Shown here: positions 9,921 through 21,900 of the stretch, piece after piece
Position numbering within the stretch: the first letter of the stretch is position 1
Layout: each line of letters begins with the position of its first letter
Source: Histoplasma ohiense
Lineage: Eukaryota; Ascomycota; Eurotiomycetes; Onygenales; Ajellomycetaceae
Length of the DNA stretch: 64,000 bases
Assembly (NCBI GenBank): GCA_017607445.1
Contig: JAEVHH010000001.1
Coordinates: forward strand, 5,766,001-5,830,000
Direction: 5' to 3'
Made by a program: the position numbers and the translations under genes
Notes under the pieces: generated by a model
The model's input: only the letters and a program-made list of their open reading frames with translations
The model's database searches: none
What the model was told of the DNA's origin: nothing

Positions 9921-12900
9921 TCAATAAAACGGCATAGTCCGCTGTAACTTATCGACCTCTTTAAGACACACAATAGCCGCAATCCACGGGAAACTGAGTA
10001 GCCTGTGCTTTTTACCTTGTTTATCCGCCCCATAACCATGTCCCAATTGATCCTGGTGTTGTTGTTGTTTCAACTTATGATAGTGACGAGCAACAGACGA
10101 ATCATGCTTAGGTCCAGAGGCAGTCCGTGACGAGTGGTTATCCTTCTTCTCTTCTTCGACAGCGATGTAAAGGCAGGCTATGGAACGCTCGAGTGATTCC
10201 ACACCGCCGGCTTCACGGTCTTGGATCATGGCGGTGACGAATTGGACGAGGTCCTCATATTCTAATTTTTACGTACGGGTTAGTTATGGAATCTTATAAG
10301 GGATGGCAGTGTATGCAATATAGGAAGCTAAGATTAATTAAGCATGGAAACGTGCAGGTTATGCATGGAAATGAACTTACCCTCCCTCATCTGCTTCGAC
10401 GAGTCCTTCTGCCGCTGGTTGAGTTTTTGTCCATGGCCCAGGATAGTGCCAACGAACACTTCGTACTCGGTGATGGAGCTCTTCCACGGAGTGGAGGAGT
10501 ACCGAGCCATGATTTCCAAGAGGTTATCTTCGTAACTAAAATAGGCAGAACAGATAAAGCTGTCAGCGAAAAGGGAGAAAAGGAGAGACAGAGAAGAAAA
10601 GGGAACAGCGATCCCAAATCACCTACATTTGTCGAATATCTAGCGCATGCTCAATATGGTGATCCCATAAAAACCCCTCTGCTTCCCTTTGCACAAACTC
10701 CCAGACGCCTCGGAGCACACTAGGAGCACCCGTCGCCGACGGCAACTCCATGACACTTTGCCGATGTTGAAGGAACTTCACCTCATCAATGGACCGGTAT
10801 AGCTTGCCCAGAATATTTTCACTTTTGTAGAATCTTACAGGCGGGCGTTCGTCGTCATCTTCATCGCCACCATCTTGCACTGTATCCATATCTCCTTCCA
10901 GTAGAGACAGATTTTCTGCAATGCGGATGCGGGGACTGGGAGCCTGGAAATCTGGACGGCAGCTAGGGAATTTGGGGATACGTGCTAGATCAACCTGTTA
11001 TTTCGTATAAAATATGGGTCAGTATATAACCTAGACAAATGTCGTGAAGCCTCTCCAATATGCATTGAAGGGAATGTTGATATGGAACGTACTGGAACCC
11101 CAGTCTTTGAGAAATCAACGGCGGTAGAATGTAGCTCAGCAAGCAATAAGCATTCCGGATCAAAGGTCCCAAGAGGCCGTCGATCGGCAAGCGCCTGATG
11201 AATTGTAGCAATTCTCCCCAGCTGATCTTGTTGCATGAACGTCACGAAAAAATCTATAATATCCTCTCTAACGACTGCGCGGCCGAGCACTTTTTCCAGG
11301 ACACGGGGATACTCTGCCGGTCGAGCGATTCGCTTTGGAAGTAATGTATTATCGAATATGACGTTATACAGATCGCCGTCTAGATCACCGCCGCTCAGCA
11401 TGCTGGGGAGATCGCGATGGCCGTGCTGGCTGAAAGCGATACAGTTGTGGAGTTGGCGCAAAGGAGAATCGGCGGGGACATCGACAGCCCTTGCGATTTG
11501 GACGTCCCCGGGATGCATGGCCGGCGAGCGAGTCACAATGACCCTAGGATTCACAAGCACCTCCCTGACTCCTTTATCGGACAAACTTGTGCAGAATACC
11601 TCCCCTTCCTTGAGGATCCCAGTCTCATCCATGATACCGAAGAGTGTCACAGCATTGGGCACTCGGATTCGAGCACGATATTTTAAATCTCGCAGCTTGA
11701 TCAGAACAGCAAGCTCCATCACTCGACGTAGGAATTCGTCGTTTGAGTGACGTAGCCCCAAGCCTTCCAGGATATTGATAAGCCACGGTAGCCCTACTGA
11801 CTTTGCTATATTTGTGTCTTCTAAAAACCTAGCAGCCTTTTCCGTCGAAGTCGCCGTAGCACGGAGTCGTGAAATCTCATCTGCCTGCAACCTCAAAAAC
11901 ACACTGTCGTCAACGCCAAGATCCTCGAGAATCTTGATCAGCTGGGCATTGAGGAAGAAAGGTAGCGACTTTAGTCCTGATCCACATATTTCGATATTGA
12001 AAGCCTTGTAGGATTCTGGCACATGGAATTTGATCATGGATGGTCTCAGAACCAGCGATTTACCCTTTTTTCTGCTATCAAGAGATATCATTCCTTTAGC
12101 ACCTGCATTTAAAAAAGCCAGTTAGAAGAGGAGAAAAAGAGGAATATACACTATAAACAAATTTCAAAGGTTCGATGTGACATGGAAAGGGAAATAAATA
12201 CCCGCAAGCCTAATTTGAAAGACAGTAGGTTTCACCTCGGTCCGTAGCGAATGGTCCTTCCAGATCATATACATCACAGAAGGTGATATCGTACCGACGC
12301 CATCACTAAAGACCCGTCCGTTCCGTTCCACATCTTTTCCTACTGAAATATACTTCTCGGATATCGGGATGGAAGTCAGGGTATCAGAGAATGTCTGTCC
12401 AATTCTCGCAGCCTGCTTTGCTGGAGATTGTATATGATCAAACCTCCCCAGGTTCTGAATGATAGTCGTGGCATTGTATAGAATTCTATCCTTATAAAAC
12501 GGGGCGACGAACCAGCACGTTTGAGAGCGCAGTGACGAATGAGAAAAGCCAAGAAACTCAAATTTACGACCGGCTATGTTGATTCCTGATTTCAAGACCG
12601 TTTTGAAACGAGATTCAAAAATCATATCGATAGATGCGCGAGGGTCATATCGGACAGGGTCACCGGTTTCGTCCACAAATTCAACCCGGAGGAAATGATC
12701 AACGTGGCTAGAATAGTGGCGCAAAACTCGATTCTTTGTTTCCGCGTGAGGCCCATCAAGGTAGGTACCGCAGGGGGTAATCTGAGCACGGTGGATCGAG
12801 ATGTGATTGGGGTGCATGGGGCGGTTGGAGCGGGTCATCTCGCGCTCGCGGGCGGTGCTTTCAAGGGCATTTTTGAACACTTCCACCAGCGCGGGCACGT

Positions 12901-14056
12901 CAACCTCTGAGGCTTCCACGTCTGGGGATGGCCATTTCACGTCGGACGAGAGTCTCATCAACGCTCGAATGACAATATCCAGATCTTCAATGACTAGCGT
13001 GGCTCGGACACGGGATGCAAATGAGATCGCTTTGGCGGGAGATATGTCACCGTTCCACACTAGCTTTTGTAATTGGAACCTGACCCGATATGGCATATTC
13101 TCCTGAGATAAGAAAGCCATGAACCTCTGCATTAAGGTGGAGTAAGGCACATCGTACTTTGCCCGATGGTCGACCCATCTAGCAATGTCAGGGATATGGC
13201 GCTCGTTGGCAAGATCCTGAACGACAACGAGATCATCCGAACTTTTCAGGAGAAATCTGTAGACAAAACAAGTACCGGCGAGAGCCTCGTGTTCACCACC
13301 GAAATGGCCAACCCTAGTTTTTAGGGGACGCCCTCGCGTCCACTTTTGCTGGATTTGAAACATATCACGAAGTCCAGCAGCCAACACATCTGTTGGATCA
13401 GTCTTGTATAATCTCGGAGCAGTATCAGCGGTGATAGTAATAGAGGGGGCGTTGGTCGTGCCCGTGTAGATCGATCCGAGGATATTAGAGTAGGTGAACT
13501 CTAAGTGATAGATCACATCTTGCGCCGTCTCTAGTGCAACCCGAACAGCGGTTTTACCAAACGCGATCTTGCCATTCTTCCCACAGCGATAACACTCAAT
13601 AAACACTGGATTGCCCTCGTGATAGTCCCACATACCACAGGACATGGCGGTGATGGAAAAGCTCTTGAGTCGTTTAACAGGCGGCGCTTGATGATGGTTC
13701 TGGACGTTGTTGGATATTCCTCCACGCGCAAGCCTAGTTTCTTCCTCATTCCTTAATGAGCGAAGTAGAAACTCGTCTGGAGTATTGCGGCCCTGTTCTA
13801 TGACGATGACCTGCCCAAACATCCTCAGTTGTTGTCTAGGAGGTCTTCGCGCCCTCCCCGGGCCACTGCTCCGACCGTATGTAGCAAGCAGCTTCAAGGC
13901 CTTACTAAGATCGCTAATAGTCAAAATGGCATTGCGGTTGGGGAGCTTGCGGCAATGGAAACAGTGGATGCCAAAGGGTACAAGTACAGGTCTGAATTGT
14001 CGCGTCAAGTGGTTGTTCTGCACCTGATCTGGGACATTTCGACAGATGATCTCCAT
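9921..14056 (-). CDS. Cellular RNA-dependent RNA polymerase (RNA-silencing type)
   Basis: Eukaryotic RdRP of the QDE-1/SAD-1/RRP group, which converts aberrant RNA into double-stranded RNA for Dicer in quelling or meiotic silencing. Five exons: 12202-14056, 11093-12102, 10627-10994, 10381-10535 and 9921-10261; introns 91-119 bp; every phase closes, giving 1242 aa. The N-terminus MEIICRNVPDQVQNNHL has the RRM-like start of the SAD-1/RRP branch. The catalytic loop is SGGDLDGDLYNV with Asp 858, 860 and 862 (11372-11386). Other family blocks are VLVNPRVIVTRSPAMHPGDV, IAFSQHGHRDLPS and DFSKTGVPVDLARIP across the 11092/10995 junction. There is no frame break or missing catalytic Asp, so it looks functional. 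Which paralogue it is (qde-1, sad-1 or rrp-3 class) needs a tree; the N-terminus favours the SAD-1/RrpA-like branch. Confidence 0.93.
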
Positions 14057-14997
14057 CGCGCAGGAACAGGTAGGAGTTGAGGTATTCGGACAAAGGGAAC
14101 TTCTATCCTATTTGCGATATGTCCTCAAAGAGAGAGATAAAAGCCGCTTTAATTGGGGAACAAGGGAAACATGGTACTGTAGAGAGTGACAAGAGGAGGT
14201 CGAGTCGAAACACATGAGAATGGAGGGAAACCAACAACAAAGAAAAGAGCAGCGTCAACACCAATATAGTAAAATGCAAGAGAAATAGACAACCACATAT
14301 GGAGCCTTGAGGCCTCCAACAAGAACCTAAGATGCCCAACCCCGTGCTGGGATTTCCTCTGAAAAACTACCCAAGCCTGCAGCTACTGTTGGGCTGCATG
14401 CTTGGACCAAACGGAGCGTCAAGGATACTGTGGGTTAATGATTGAGAGAGCGTGCAACTAAAAAAGATTGGAATAATAAAGAATAAAACAGAATGGGTGG
14501 CCAGAAAGTTCTCTAGAAAGAGTCCTCGAGAGCAGAAACGAACACCGTTGATGATGGTTTTGTGCCAACGCTGAAGTGCCGGCTCTAAAATGCACCCACA
14601 TTTGGACTCAAACGCCTATTACTAATACGCTGTCGTCAATGAAGTCGTTTTTATAACCCGACAGGTCACAGGCTCCCTTGTAGAGCATATCATGTCCATG
14701 CGGCCTACGGAGATTGGTAGTCTATGCAAAGGCACAGTACAAACGGCGGAGAATGATTGCACGCATAGGCAGTTCAATGCAAACTTGAACATATTTCGAT
14801 TATGGTGATGGTGGTGAACACGGACGAAGTACTACGTATCTAATCCACGGCCAATTGACCAACTCGAATCACAATAGCAGCTTGAGGACCAGCGAAGTGG
14901 GAATCCATCCCTTCTATAGTATTCCAATGGGGGTTGTGATACTAATAAGTGCAAGGAATGTAAAACCCCAACGTGTTGAAACGCTTCGACTGTAGAA

Positions 14998-15014
14998 TTT
15001 TTTTTTTTTTTTTT
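14998..15014. repeat. T17 homopolymer
   Basis: Seventeen consecutive T on the plus strand in intergenic DNA. Confidence 0.9.
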
Positions 15015-15044
15015 AGAAAACTAAATAGAACACACCCAATCCAA

Positions 15045-15096
15045 AGAAGAAGAAAAGAAAAGAAAAGAAAAGAAAAGAAAGGAAAAGAAAAAGAAA
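15045..15096. repeat. AAAAG microsatellite
   Basis: Tandem AAAGA/AAAAG units (about ten, slightly imperfect at both ends) in intergenic DNA. Confidence 0.85.
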
Positions 15097-15407
15097 CATG
15101 CATAACTCGTTATTCATGCGATGTCATATGGTTTGCCTAATGATGAAGAAGTAGGAGGAATATCAGTCGGTTGATCAACCATATAATCGAGAAGAAGGAA
15201 GAACAGTTTTTTGAAAATGTTGTACAGTGGGTAGTTTCCAAAGCCATCCATCTTGCTTAACCAGTTGTGTCACTGAACTCCACTGACAAGCGTCGTGGGG
15301 CTACTCTGGTTGGCAAGCGCCAAAGAATCATCGTCCTCGCCCTGAATCGTTGTTATGGCGTTCACCTCCAGCAGCGCTTGCGGGACAATCAGTGAGTTTA
15401 TTCTGCG

Positions 15408-17879
15408 TCACTGGAAACTCTCAGCAGTATTTCCATTCATATCCCCACCGCCATCCGCATTTCCATCGGCCTCTGCTGAACCGTGGAATATTCCCAGTAC
15501 CGTATCCAGCTTTGTGATCATCTCATCCCATTCCCCCTCTGGTGTACTCAGTGCTGTGACTGCTCCTCCAGCTCCAATGCGCCACACCTCGTCCTTAGTC
15601 GCCGGGTTAATCCAGCAGTAGGCCGTGCGGATGATGACAGAGAAACATGACCGACCCCCAGCGTCAAAGTAGCCCATGACCCCCGAGTAGATGCCTCGTT
15701 TCTCCCCTTCAATCTTCCGTAACAGTTCACAGGACCGTTTCTTCGGCGCACCGGTCATGGACCCGGGGGGTAGACATTGCCGAAGAGCGCAGTAATCATG
15801 TGGGTTGGCCTTTTCTTGTAACTGAATAGGGTCCCGCGTCTTCCCAGCTGGCGGAAGAGACTGTGGAATACCCTTAACATGGGTGACCAGCTGGTAGACC
15901 CGAGGATGATCTTCCACTTCCAGCAATTTATGAACAGTGACGCCACCAGAGTTGCACACATTGAACAAGTCATGTCGCACCAGGTCTGCAATCATCAAGT
16001 TCTCGCCCATCTCTTTCGGTGTGTTTAAAATTTCCCTGGCCTTTTCCAACGTCATGTCTTCGCTTTTCTTGACTGTACCCTTCATCGGCTTCATGTCGAT
16101 TTGGCAATTCCTGTCATATTCAAGGAAGCATTCAGGGCTCCTGCTTATTATTGCGGCATTCCCGATTCTCGCGAACGCCCCATAAGCTGCCGGTGTATAT
16201 TTCCGAAGTCGCTTGTACAAGATCCAGGGGCGGATGTTTTCCTCCAGAAAGTATTGGCACGGGCGAAGGACCACAGTCGTTTGATCCGTCAGGCAAAGTT
16301 CGTACGACTCGCCGTCACGAATATATTCCTGGCATTTTGCGATTTTCTCCTTGTAGACCTGTTCGTCAGGCTTGATGATTTTAGATCCTCTGACCATTAT
16401 TTCCCCCAGTTGTTCATCGGAATATTTCATTCGTGAGACGTTGTTGCTATCCCCCGCAATATGATTGGAAGTAGCTGTGAGATTAAAGGCGATATCGTCC
16501 CCTGATTTTTTATCCGCGAGTCCAAGAAGCCGATTCACGGTAATATCAATCCATTCACCCGGCTGCTCATCAAACTCTCGTATTGACTGAACGTAAATTT
16601 TTTGTGTTTCCTGGTCGACCACAATGCTTCGTTCAACCCATAGGAGACCTACGTCCCTGGTGCCGTCGTTGACCGTAGTTATCGGAGCAGCCTCTTTATC
16701 CAGGTCCGCAAGGCCCATTTCGTAAGAGAAATAACCCATAAAACCGCCCCAGAAAGGTAGAGAACTGCATCCTGTCAGAACTTTCTTTTTAGAGAGGACG
16801 CGAGTCAAAAGTTCCCAAACATGGGAATGTTCATGGCAGTATTCCTTGGTTGACATTGAACCGCATAGGTGAGAGATAGTGCTTTTCCGTGTGGAAAGCG
16901 AGTACTCGAGTGTCCATGAGCTAGGACTGAGAACGGAAATAATGTTGTATCTCGCGTTTGAATCTAGAACGACACATGGTGATTTTGGGATATCGACAAC
17001 TTCGCATATTTCCTCAATTGTCAGGGAGCCACGGTCGAGAGTTCGATATGATGACGTGCTTATTGACGAACTGCACCACTCGAGGATCTCATCACTCTTG
17101 GTCTCGAGAGGTACATCGCTTACAGCGAGAGGGTCATGAGTTTCCACCAACCCCCTGTTAAGCCTGCGAAACTGGCGGTTATGCTCAAGCACAAACGTCC
17201 ACCAGTTCTTGATCATCTTACGAGAGGCTGGATCAGACTTGCACGATTCAGGGTGGAACTGAACACCCCAGAAAGGTTTGCTGCGATGGCGGACAGCCAT
17301 CAGGTTGGCTTCACCAGGCGTCGCACTATCACGGAACCACGCGAGAGGTATCAGATCCGGACATTTTGTACTTGCAACCCAACATAGCTCACTGTCAGCG
17401 ACATCCCCGGACGCTTCCACCTCATGCCCCAAATCCACTTGCAATGAGTGATACAGTGTAACCTCAAAACTCGCCGGCAAGCTATCAAAGATATCCGTTC
17501 CGGAATGCGTAAACGAAACCACTTTACCATGGCGAGGTTCGGGGAGCTTGCGGATGGATGCACCAAATTTCACGCAGAGACTTTGAAATCCAAGACAGAC
17601 ACCGAAAACAGGAATATTATCCAGCTCCCATATGTCACTCATAATGCCCACATCCTTCGGATTTGTTGCAGTCCCCGGCCCGGGGCTAGCGACAATCGCA
17701 TCGAATCCGCTAAGAAAGGCTTCCTTGTCCGCTGGCCACTTGCTATCAATCTTCACAATCGTAACCACAACATCTAACGTGCATTCGATCAAATCAACGA
17801 TATTACCAGTAAACGAGTCGTATGCATCAATATATAAAATATGCCCCGCACTTTTCATTCTGGAACGGCTACACGTCAT
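15408..17879 (-). CDS. Bifunctional p-aminobenzoate (aminodeoxychorismate) synthase, PabA-PabB fusion
   Basis: Makes 4-amino-4-deoxychorismate from chorismate and glutamine for folate synthesis (Abz1-type in fungi). Intronless, 823 aa. The N-terminal class I glutamine amidotransferase starts HILYIDAYDSFTGNI, with Cys nucleophile 95 in GVCLGFQSL and His 209/Glu 211 in FWGVQFHPES. The C-terminal chorismate-binding domain shows PECFLEYDR, then MKPMKGT (Lys 600), LRQCLPPGSMTGAPKKRS and GIYSGVMGYFDAGG. Lys in the PxKGT motif marks aminodeoxychorismate synthase; anthranilate synthases have Ala there, so this is not the TrpE/TrpG type. A second ATG at 17858 (MKSAGHILYI) is an equally good start. No separate PabC lyase domain is visible. 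Confidence 0.93.
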   Translation of the reverse strand: MTCSRSRMKSAGHILYIDAYDSFTGNIVDLIECTLDVVVTIVKIDSKWPADKEAFLSGFDAIVASPGPGTATNPKDVGIMSDIWELDNIPVFGVCLGFQSLCVKFGASIRKLPEPRHGKVVSFTHSGTDIFDSLPASFEVTLYHSLQVDLGHEVEASGDVADSELCWVASTKCPDLIPLAWFRDSATPGEANLMAVRHRSKPFWGVQFHPESCKSDPASRKMIKNWWTFVLEHNRQFRRLNRGLVETHDPLAVSDVPLETKSDEILEWCSSSISTSSYRTLDRGSLTIEEICEVVDIPKSPCVVLDSNARYNIISVLSPSSWTLEYSLSTRKSTISHLCGSMSTKEYCHEHSHVWELLTRVLSKKKVLTGCSSLPFWGGFMGYFSYEMGLADLDKEAAPITTVNDGTRDVGLLWVERSIVVDQETQKIYVQSIREFDEQPGEWIDITVNRLLGLADKKSGDDIAFNLTATSNHIAGDSNNVSRMKYSDEQLGEIMVRGSKIIKPDEQVYKEKIAKCQEYIRDGESYELCLTDQTTVVLRPCQYFLEENIRPWILYKRLRKYTPAAYGAFARIGNAAIISRSPECFLEYDRNCQIDMKPMKGTVKKSEDMTLEKAREILNTPKEMGENLMIADLVRHDLFNVCNSGGVTVHKLLEVEDHPRVYQLVTHVKGIPQSLPPAGKTRDPIQLQEKANPHDYCALRQCLPPGSMTGAPKKRSCELLRKIEGEKRGIYSGVMGYFDAGGRSCFSVIIRTAYCWINPATKDEVWRIGAGGAVTALSTPEGEWDEMITKLDTVLGIFHGSAEADGNADGGGDMNGNTAESFQ

Positions 17880-18272
17880 GGCTTCGGATTAAGAGGGGGT
17901 TACGGGGGAAACATGCGATGGCAAAATGATAGTGAGATCAGTCAAATGCAAGATTACAACCGCCCAAAAAAGGCCAATTCGCAACATACCCCGTCTCCTT
18001 CCGGAAAGAGTGAGAGAACAAGACCAATTGTATCCGATATGGGTAAGAGCTCGTTTGCCCTCGTTGTCTGGTCCAGGAGCTGACCACTCTAGATTCGAAA
18101 CATCTGAGACCCTGTGTATCTGCTCCGATAGCCCAGTTGCTAAAAATGGAGTGGACAGTCCGCAATATAAATTGAAAACGCACAGGGAGCCTGGTCGGAT
18201 GAGCTCTAGCAGTGCAATGAGAAAAATTAAAAATAGTTGATTTGAAGTAAAAGCGCTGGGCCAACTCCTGTC

Positions 18273-18326
18273 AAAAAAAAAAAAAAATAAAAAAATAAAA
18301 AAATAAAAAAAAAATAAAAAAAAAAG
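18273..18326. repeat. A-rich tract with regular T interruptions
   Basis: Runs of A broken by single T (AAAAAT-like units) on the plus strand. A low-complexity intergenic tract. Confidence 0.85.
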
Positions 18327-18350
18327 GTTTCCATGGATCCCTGCTGATGC

Positions 18351-18356
18351 CACGTG
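18351..18356. promoter_or_regulatory. CACGTG (E-box) upstream of the PABA synthase gene
   Basis: Context CCACGTGACC, about 470 bp upstream of the PABA synthase start. A candidate bHLH site on sequence match alone. Confidence 0.25.
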
Positions 18357-18974
18357 ACCACACCTATGCCAACCCTTCCATCGCAAGAAATATAATCTCT
18401 ATAGTACAGTACATAAGAAAGGCGCTGAATCTGGGAGAAAAAAGTTGGAAACTCAAATTGCCTCCACCGCAGGGCATGGATAGAGTTTAGCCCCTGTCCT
18501 AATTTTTTTTGTTTTTTTTTCTTGCTAACCACATGCAACAAGGTGTCTGTACAGGCAAAGAAAACAGCATGGACCCTGGGATGGATAATACACTGCAGCA
18601 GCACTTTGAATGGATCGTAATTTTACTATTATATTCAACGAAGCTGGTGTGGTTTTTTATTTCGTTTTGATGTTGGGATTTAGTAGCGGGGAGCTGGCAG
18701 TTTCGGCCAAATTTTATGGTTTTCCACAGCTAAAAGTGCTGAAAGACCCAGTCTTTCCTCTGTCGAATTATCACCATTAACACAAGTCCTATACATACAT
18801 GCTACCATGCATTCCAGAAAAGAGCCATCATTTGTAACTCCACGGTGTCCAACGCCTTTAAATGGGTCTATACATATCTATATGCATTGACTGATGCCTG
18901 ATTGTAATGCGCCGCGACAAAATATCTAATCTACAACAACAATGACAACGAGAAGGTGAAAGCAACCGAAATTA

Positions 18975-21900
18975 TCATTTGCCGGTAGCAGCGGGAGAAG
19001 AGACGCTTGGGGTAACCGCCGCAGTAGTCGAGGACGCCGTGTACTCCACTATCTTCCTAGCAACCCTGGGGAAATATTGCCCCACGAAACCCTCGCTGAT
19101 AACCAGTTACGAGTTAGCAAAAGAGACCTATACATTTTTATCTCATAAATAGCAAAGTCGAACTGAATTCACAAATGGAAAGCGGGAGAGAGGAAATAAA
19201 TAGGATGAACTTACGTATAAAAACTATGATCTGAGCTATGGTCCTCAACCAAATTATGAGCCAGCTCATGACAAAAAATTACCCACCAGTACACCAACGG
19301 CTCATCGCGACACCCCGGCCCTCCACTCGACATCCGCGGCTGATGCAGCAGCTGGAAGTAGAGGTAGTTGCAAAAAATGCTGCCCTGGCTGTTAAACGCA
19401 ATCGTCTGGCCAGCCGGATCGTAAAATATGTTGACACTGTCTAGCCGGAGTGAAAACACACTAGCGCAATCTGTCAAGATCGAGGCGAAGGCGTTAAGGC
19501 CGTTCGAATTCGCAGCTAGGAACGTAGAGCGATTGTCGACTGTTTTCGCCACGAATATCCGGATGTTAGAGGTAGAATCGGTCACAAATACAAGGTCGTG
19601 GCTGGGTCTCTCGTCGCAGTATGATTTGGTCTCCACGACTTTATTCTGCTCGCCACGGCTGTAGAGCGTTGATGATCCGTGCGGTCGACATGCTTGGATG
19701 GCAGACATCAGGTTTGATTGGAGTGCATGGGGCGAAGTCACTGGTTGTGGATTGGGATTCTTTGTCGAATCTGGTTCGTTAGTAGTGTACGGTGGTGGAG
19801 GGGCGTCAGACGAGGAACTATGTTGGTGTCTTCTGTCGCGGAGACCTTGCATGGCGGATTGCACGGGACTATTTGATCGCGCGAAATCCTCTAATCCGAA
19901 TCGACGAGTCAGGTCAGAGAAAAGTCCTCTTCCGCTCTTTGGGCGGGTAGGTGTTGCTTCTGAAGATGCTGCGTTATGGCCCGGCTTCCTTTCATGAGGC
20001 GGGGACGAACTGGGAAAATCTCCAGGCATCAACTGCTGTTCGTGGTGATCCTGTGACTGTTCAGATTGCTGGCCTTTTCTCCAAGCAACTTCATTTTCTT
20101 GGATTTGTTTTAACTCTTCTTCCAACTGCTGCTGCCGTTTGATTTCCTCCATCCGAGCTTCAGCAGCCTTTTGGCGAAGGATACGCTCGACATTATAGCC
20201 TCGAGAACGCAGCTCGAGGAGGTCGGTTTTGAGCAACATCTCCAAGGTGAGTGTTAAGTGTAATTTCGGTCTATGGAGAATGAGATGAACAAGTGCCTGA
20301 CTGACTTGGTATAAATTTGGTCGACCAGCAGCCATCGATAATACCCAGCCGGTCTGGGTTTGCATGACAACAGCGCTCCGTTGTTCAACATGTGAAGCAT
20401 GATGGCCCTTAAGGGTCCGTCTCAAGGAGATAGACTGCACAACTTGAACTGAAAGATTTCGCTCCAGCCACTTGGTATCATGTTTGATCATATCGCGGGG
20501 CAGGTCGTGGAGAAATAAGCGAGACCGCTCATAAATTTGCTTCCGCAATTTTACTGCAACGCGCTGATCGGGTGCCAGACTGCCACACCGAGCTTGCTCC
20601 TCCACAAGCTCGCTCAAGCACGGTGTGCCTAGGGCAACATACAGATGTTCAAGCAGCTCCTCTTGCGGTGCAGCAAGTATATTTTGCTTAAACAAGCTAA
20701 AACTGGAATAGTCATCGATGATAATAGCATCATGAGCTTTTACTAGCTGCCACTCCTTAATGGCTTGCGTATCATCTTCATAAGTTTCATCGTCAATATC
20801 TATTAATTTTTCGTCCGGTTTGCGAGAAGCAGTCGGTTTGGAAGGCAATTCTCTGCTCGCGAGTAGAAATGGTGCTGTTTTCATCTCCCTGAACAAATCT
20901 CTGTTCTTCTTTAACAATGGAATGCTTTCGGCAAGACTCCGCAAGAGATTCAAATATTTTTCAGGGGTTTGAAGCTTTGCAGATATCATAGCGGGTTCCT
21001 TGACCAACATGCTCGCAACTTCAGTCTTGGTCGGTTCCCGCTTGGAGCCACACGCAAGGAGAAACAGATTGGCTTCTTGTCCAAAGTCAACAAAATCAAA
21101 TATGTTTCCGTAGTCTTCGCTTTCGCCGAGATAACAATCTCGTGGTGCAATATGAGTGACTGGTGAAGACTTGTCCTTCGGGAACAAGTTGGAATTGGAC
21201 GTCTTTCGGATTACAGGGACTATGTGTGCTTGACCAATACGCTCTGATCGAGGTGAATTGATCTCTCCTAGACGTTTGGCGAAATATTCAAATAAAATTC
21301 TGGCCTCCTTTTTCGAGGGAGGGGGGTTGCTAACAAGAATATCAATACAGGCACTGAGCGACGGATGCTGGCTGACACCAAATTTTGAGGCATGGGGCCA
21401 AAGATCTCTTCTTAGGAGATCAAATCCGAATAGGGTAGCTCCTTCATCGGTGAAACAATGCTTCGGTGTGCTGAGTTTGTTTTGTCCTTCAAGTGGAAGA
21501 TATGGCATGTTAACCGTGGATGCATCGAAATTGACATATCCATTGGAAATATGGTGGGTTATATAATACGCCATCGCCTTATCTCGGAGTTTGGCTTTGT
21601 CTGCCGTGGCTGCCCAAGCCATAAGTTGTAATACCTCTTGAGCTGCTGGAAAACTCTTGAGTCCCAGCAGCGACAAAAACCGCCCCTCGGGGCTACTTGG
21701 TGAATACTTTCCCGGCCAATAAAGTATCGGCAATTCAAGAGCCCTCAATGACTCATCCGGCACATAAAGCTCGCAAACTTTATATCGTATACCATCCAAG
21801 TTAGGATTTTCATTGGCTACAGCGGTGCATATTTTTGCTTGTTTCAGTTTTTGAATATCTTCTGGTGGAATATCGTCTCTAACGGAAGTCAGGTACTTGA

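Larger units (their letters stand above)
14057..15407. other. Intergenic: RdRP upstream / PABA synthase downstream region
   Basis: About 1.35 kb between two minus-strand genes, with no convincing ORF. It contains the T17 run and AAAAG microsatellite listed separately. Confidence 0.5.
17880..18974. other. Intergenic: PABA synthase upstream / GHKL-ATPase downstream region
   Basis: About 1.1 kb between two minus-strand genes. ORFs here are open mainly because of A/T runs. It contains an A-rich tract (18273-18326) and CACGTG at 18351-18356. Confidence 0.5.

Noticed and set aside
14103..14339. Leu-rich minus ORF of 78 codons just upstream of the RdRP gene
   Set aside because: Probably RdRP 5' untranslated region; composition reflects CT-rich promoter DNA, no family match.
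18227..18604. Minus-strand ORF with Phe/Tyr-rich 'membrane' stretches
   Set aside because: The hydrophobic residues are encoded by the A-rich tract; an artefact of low complexity.
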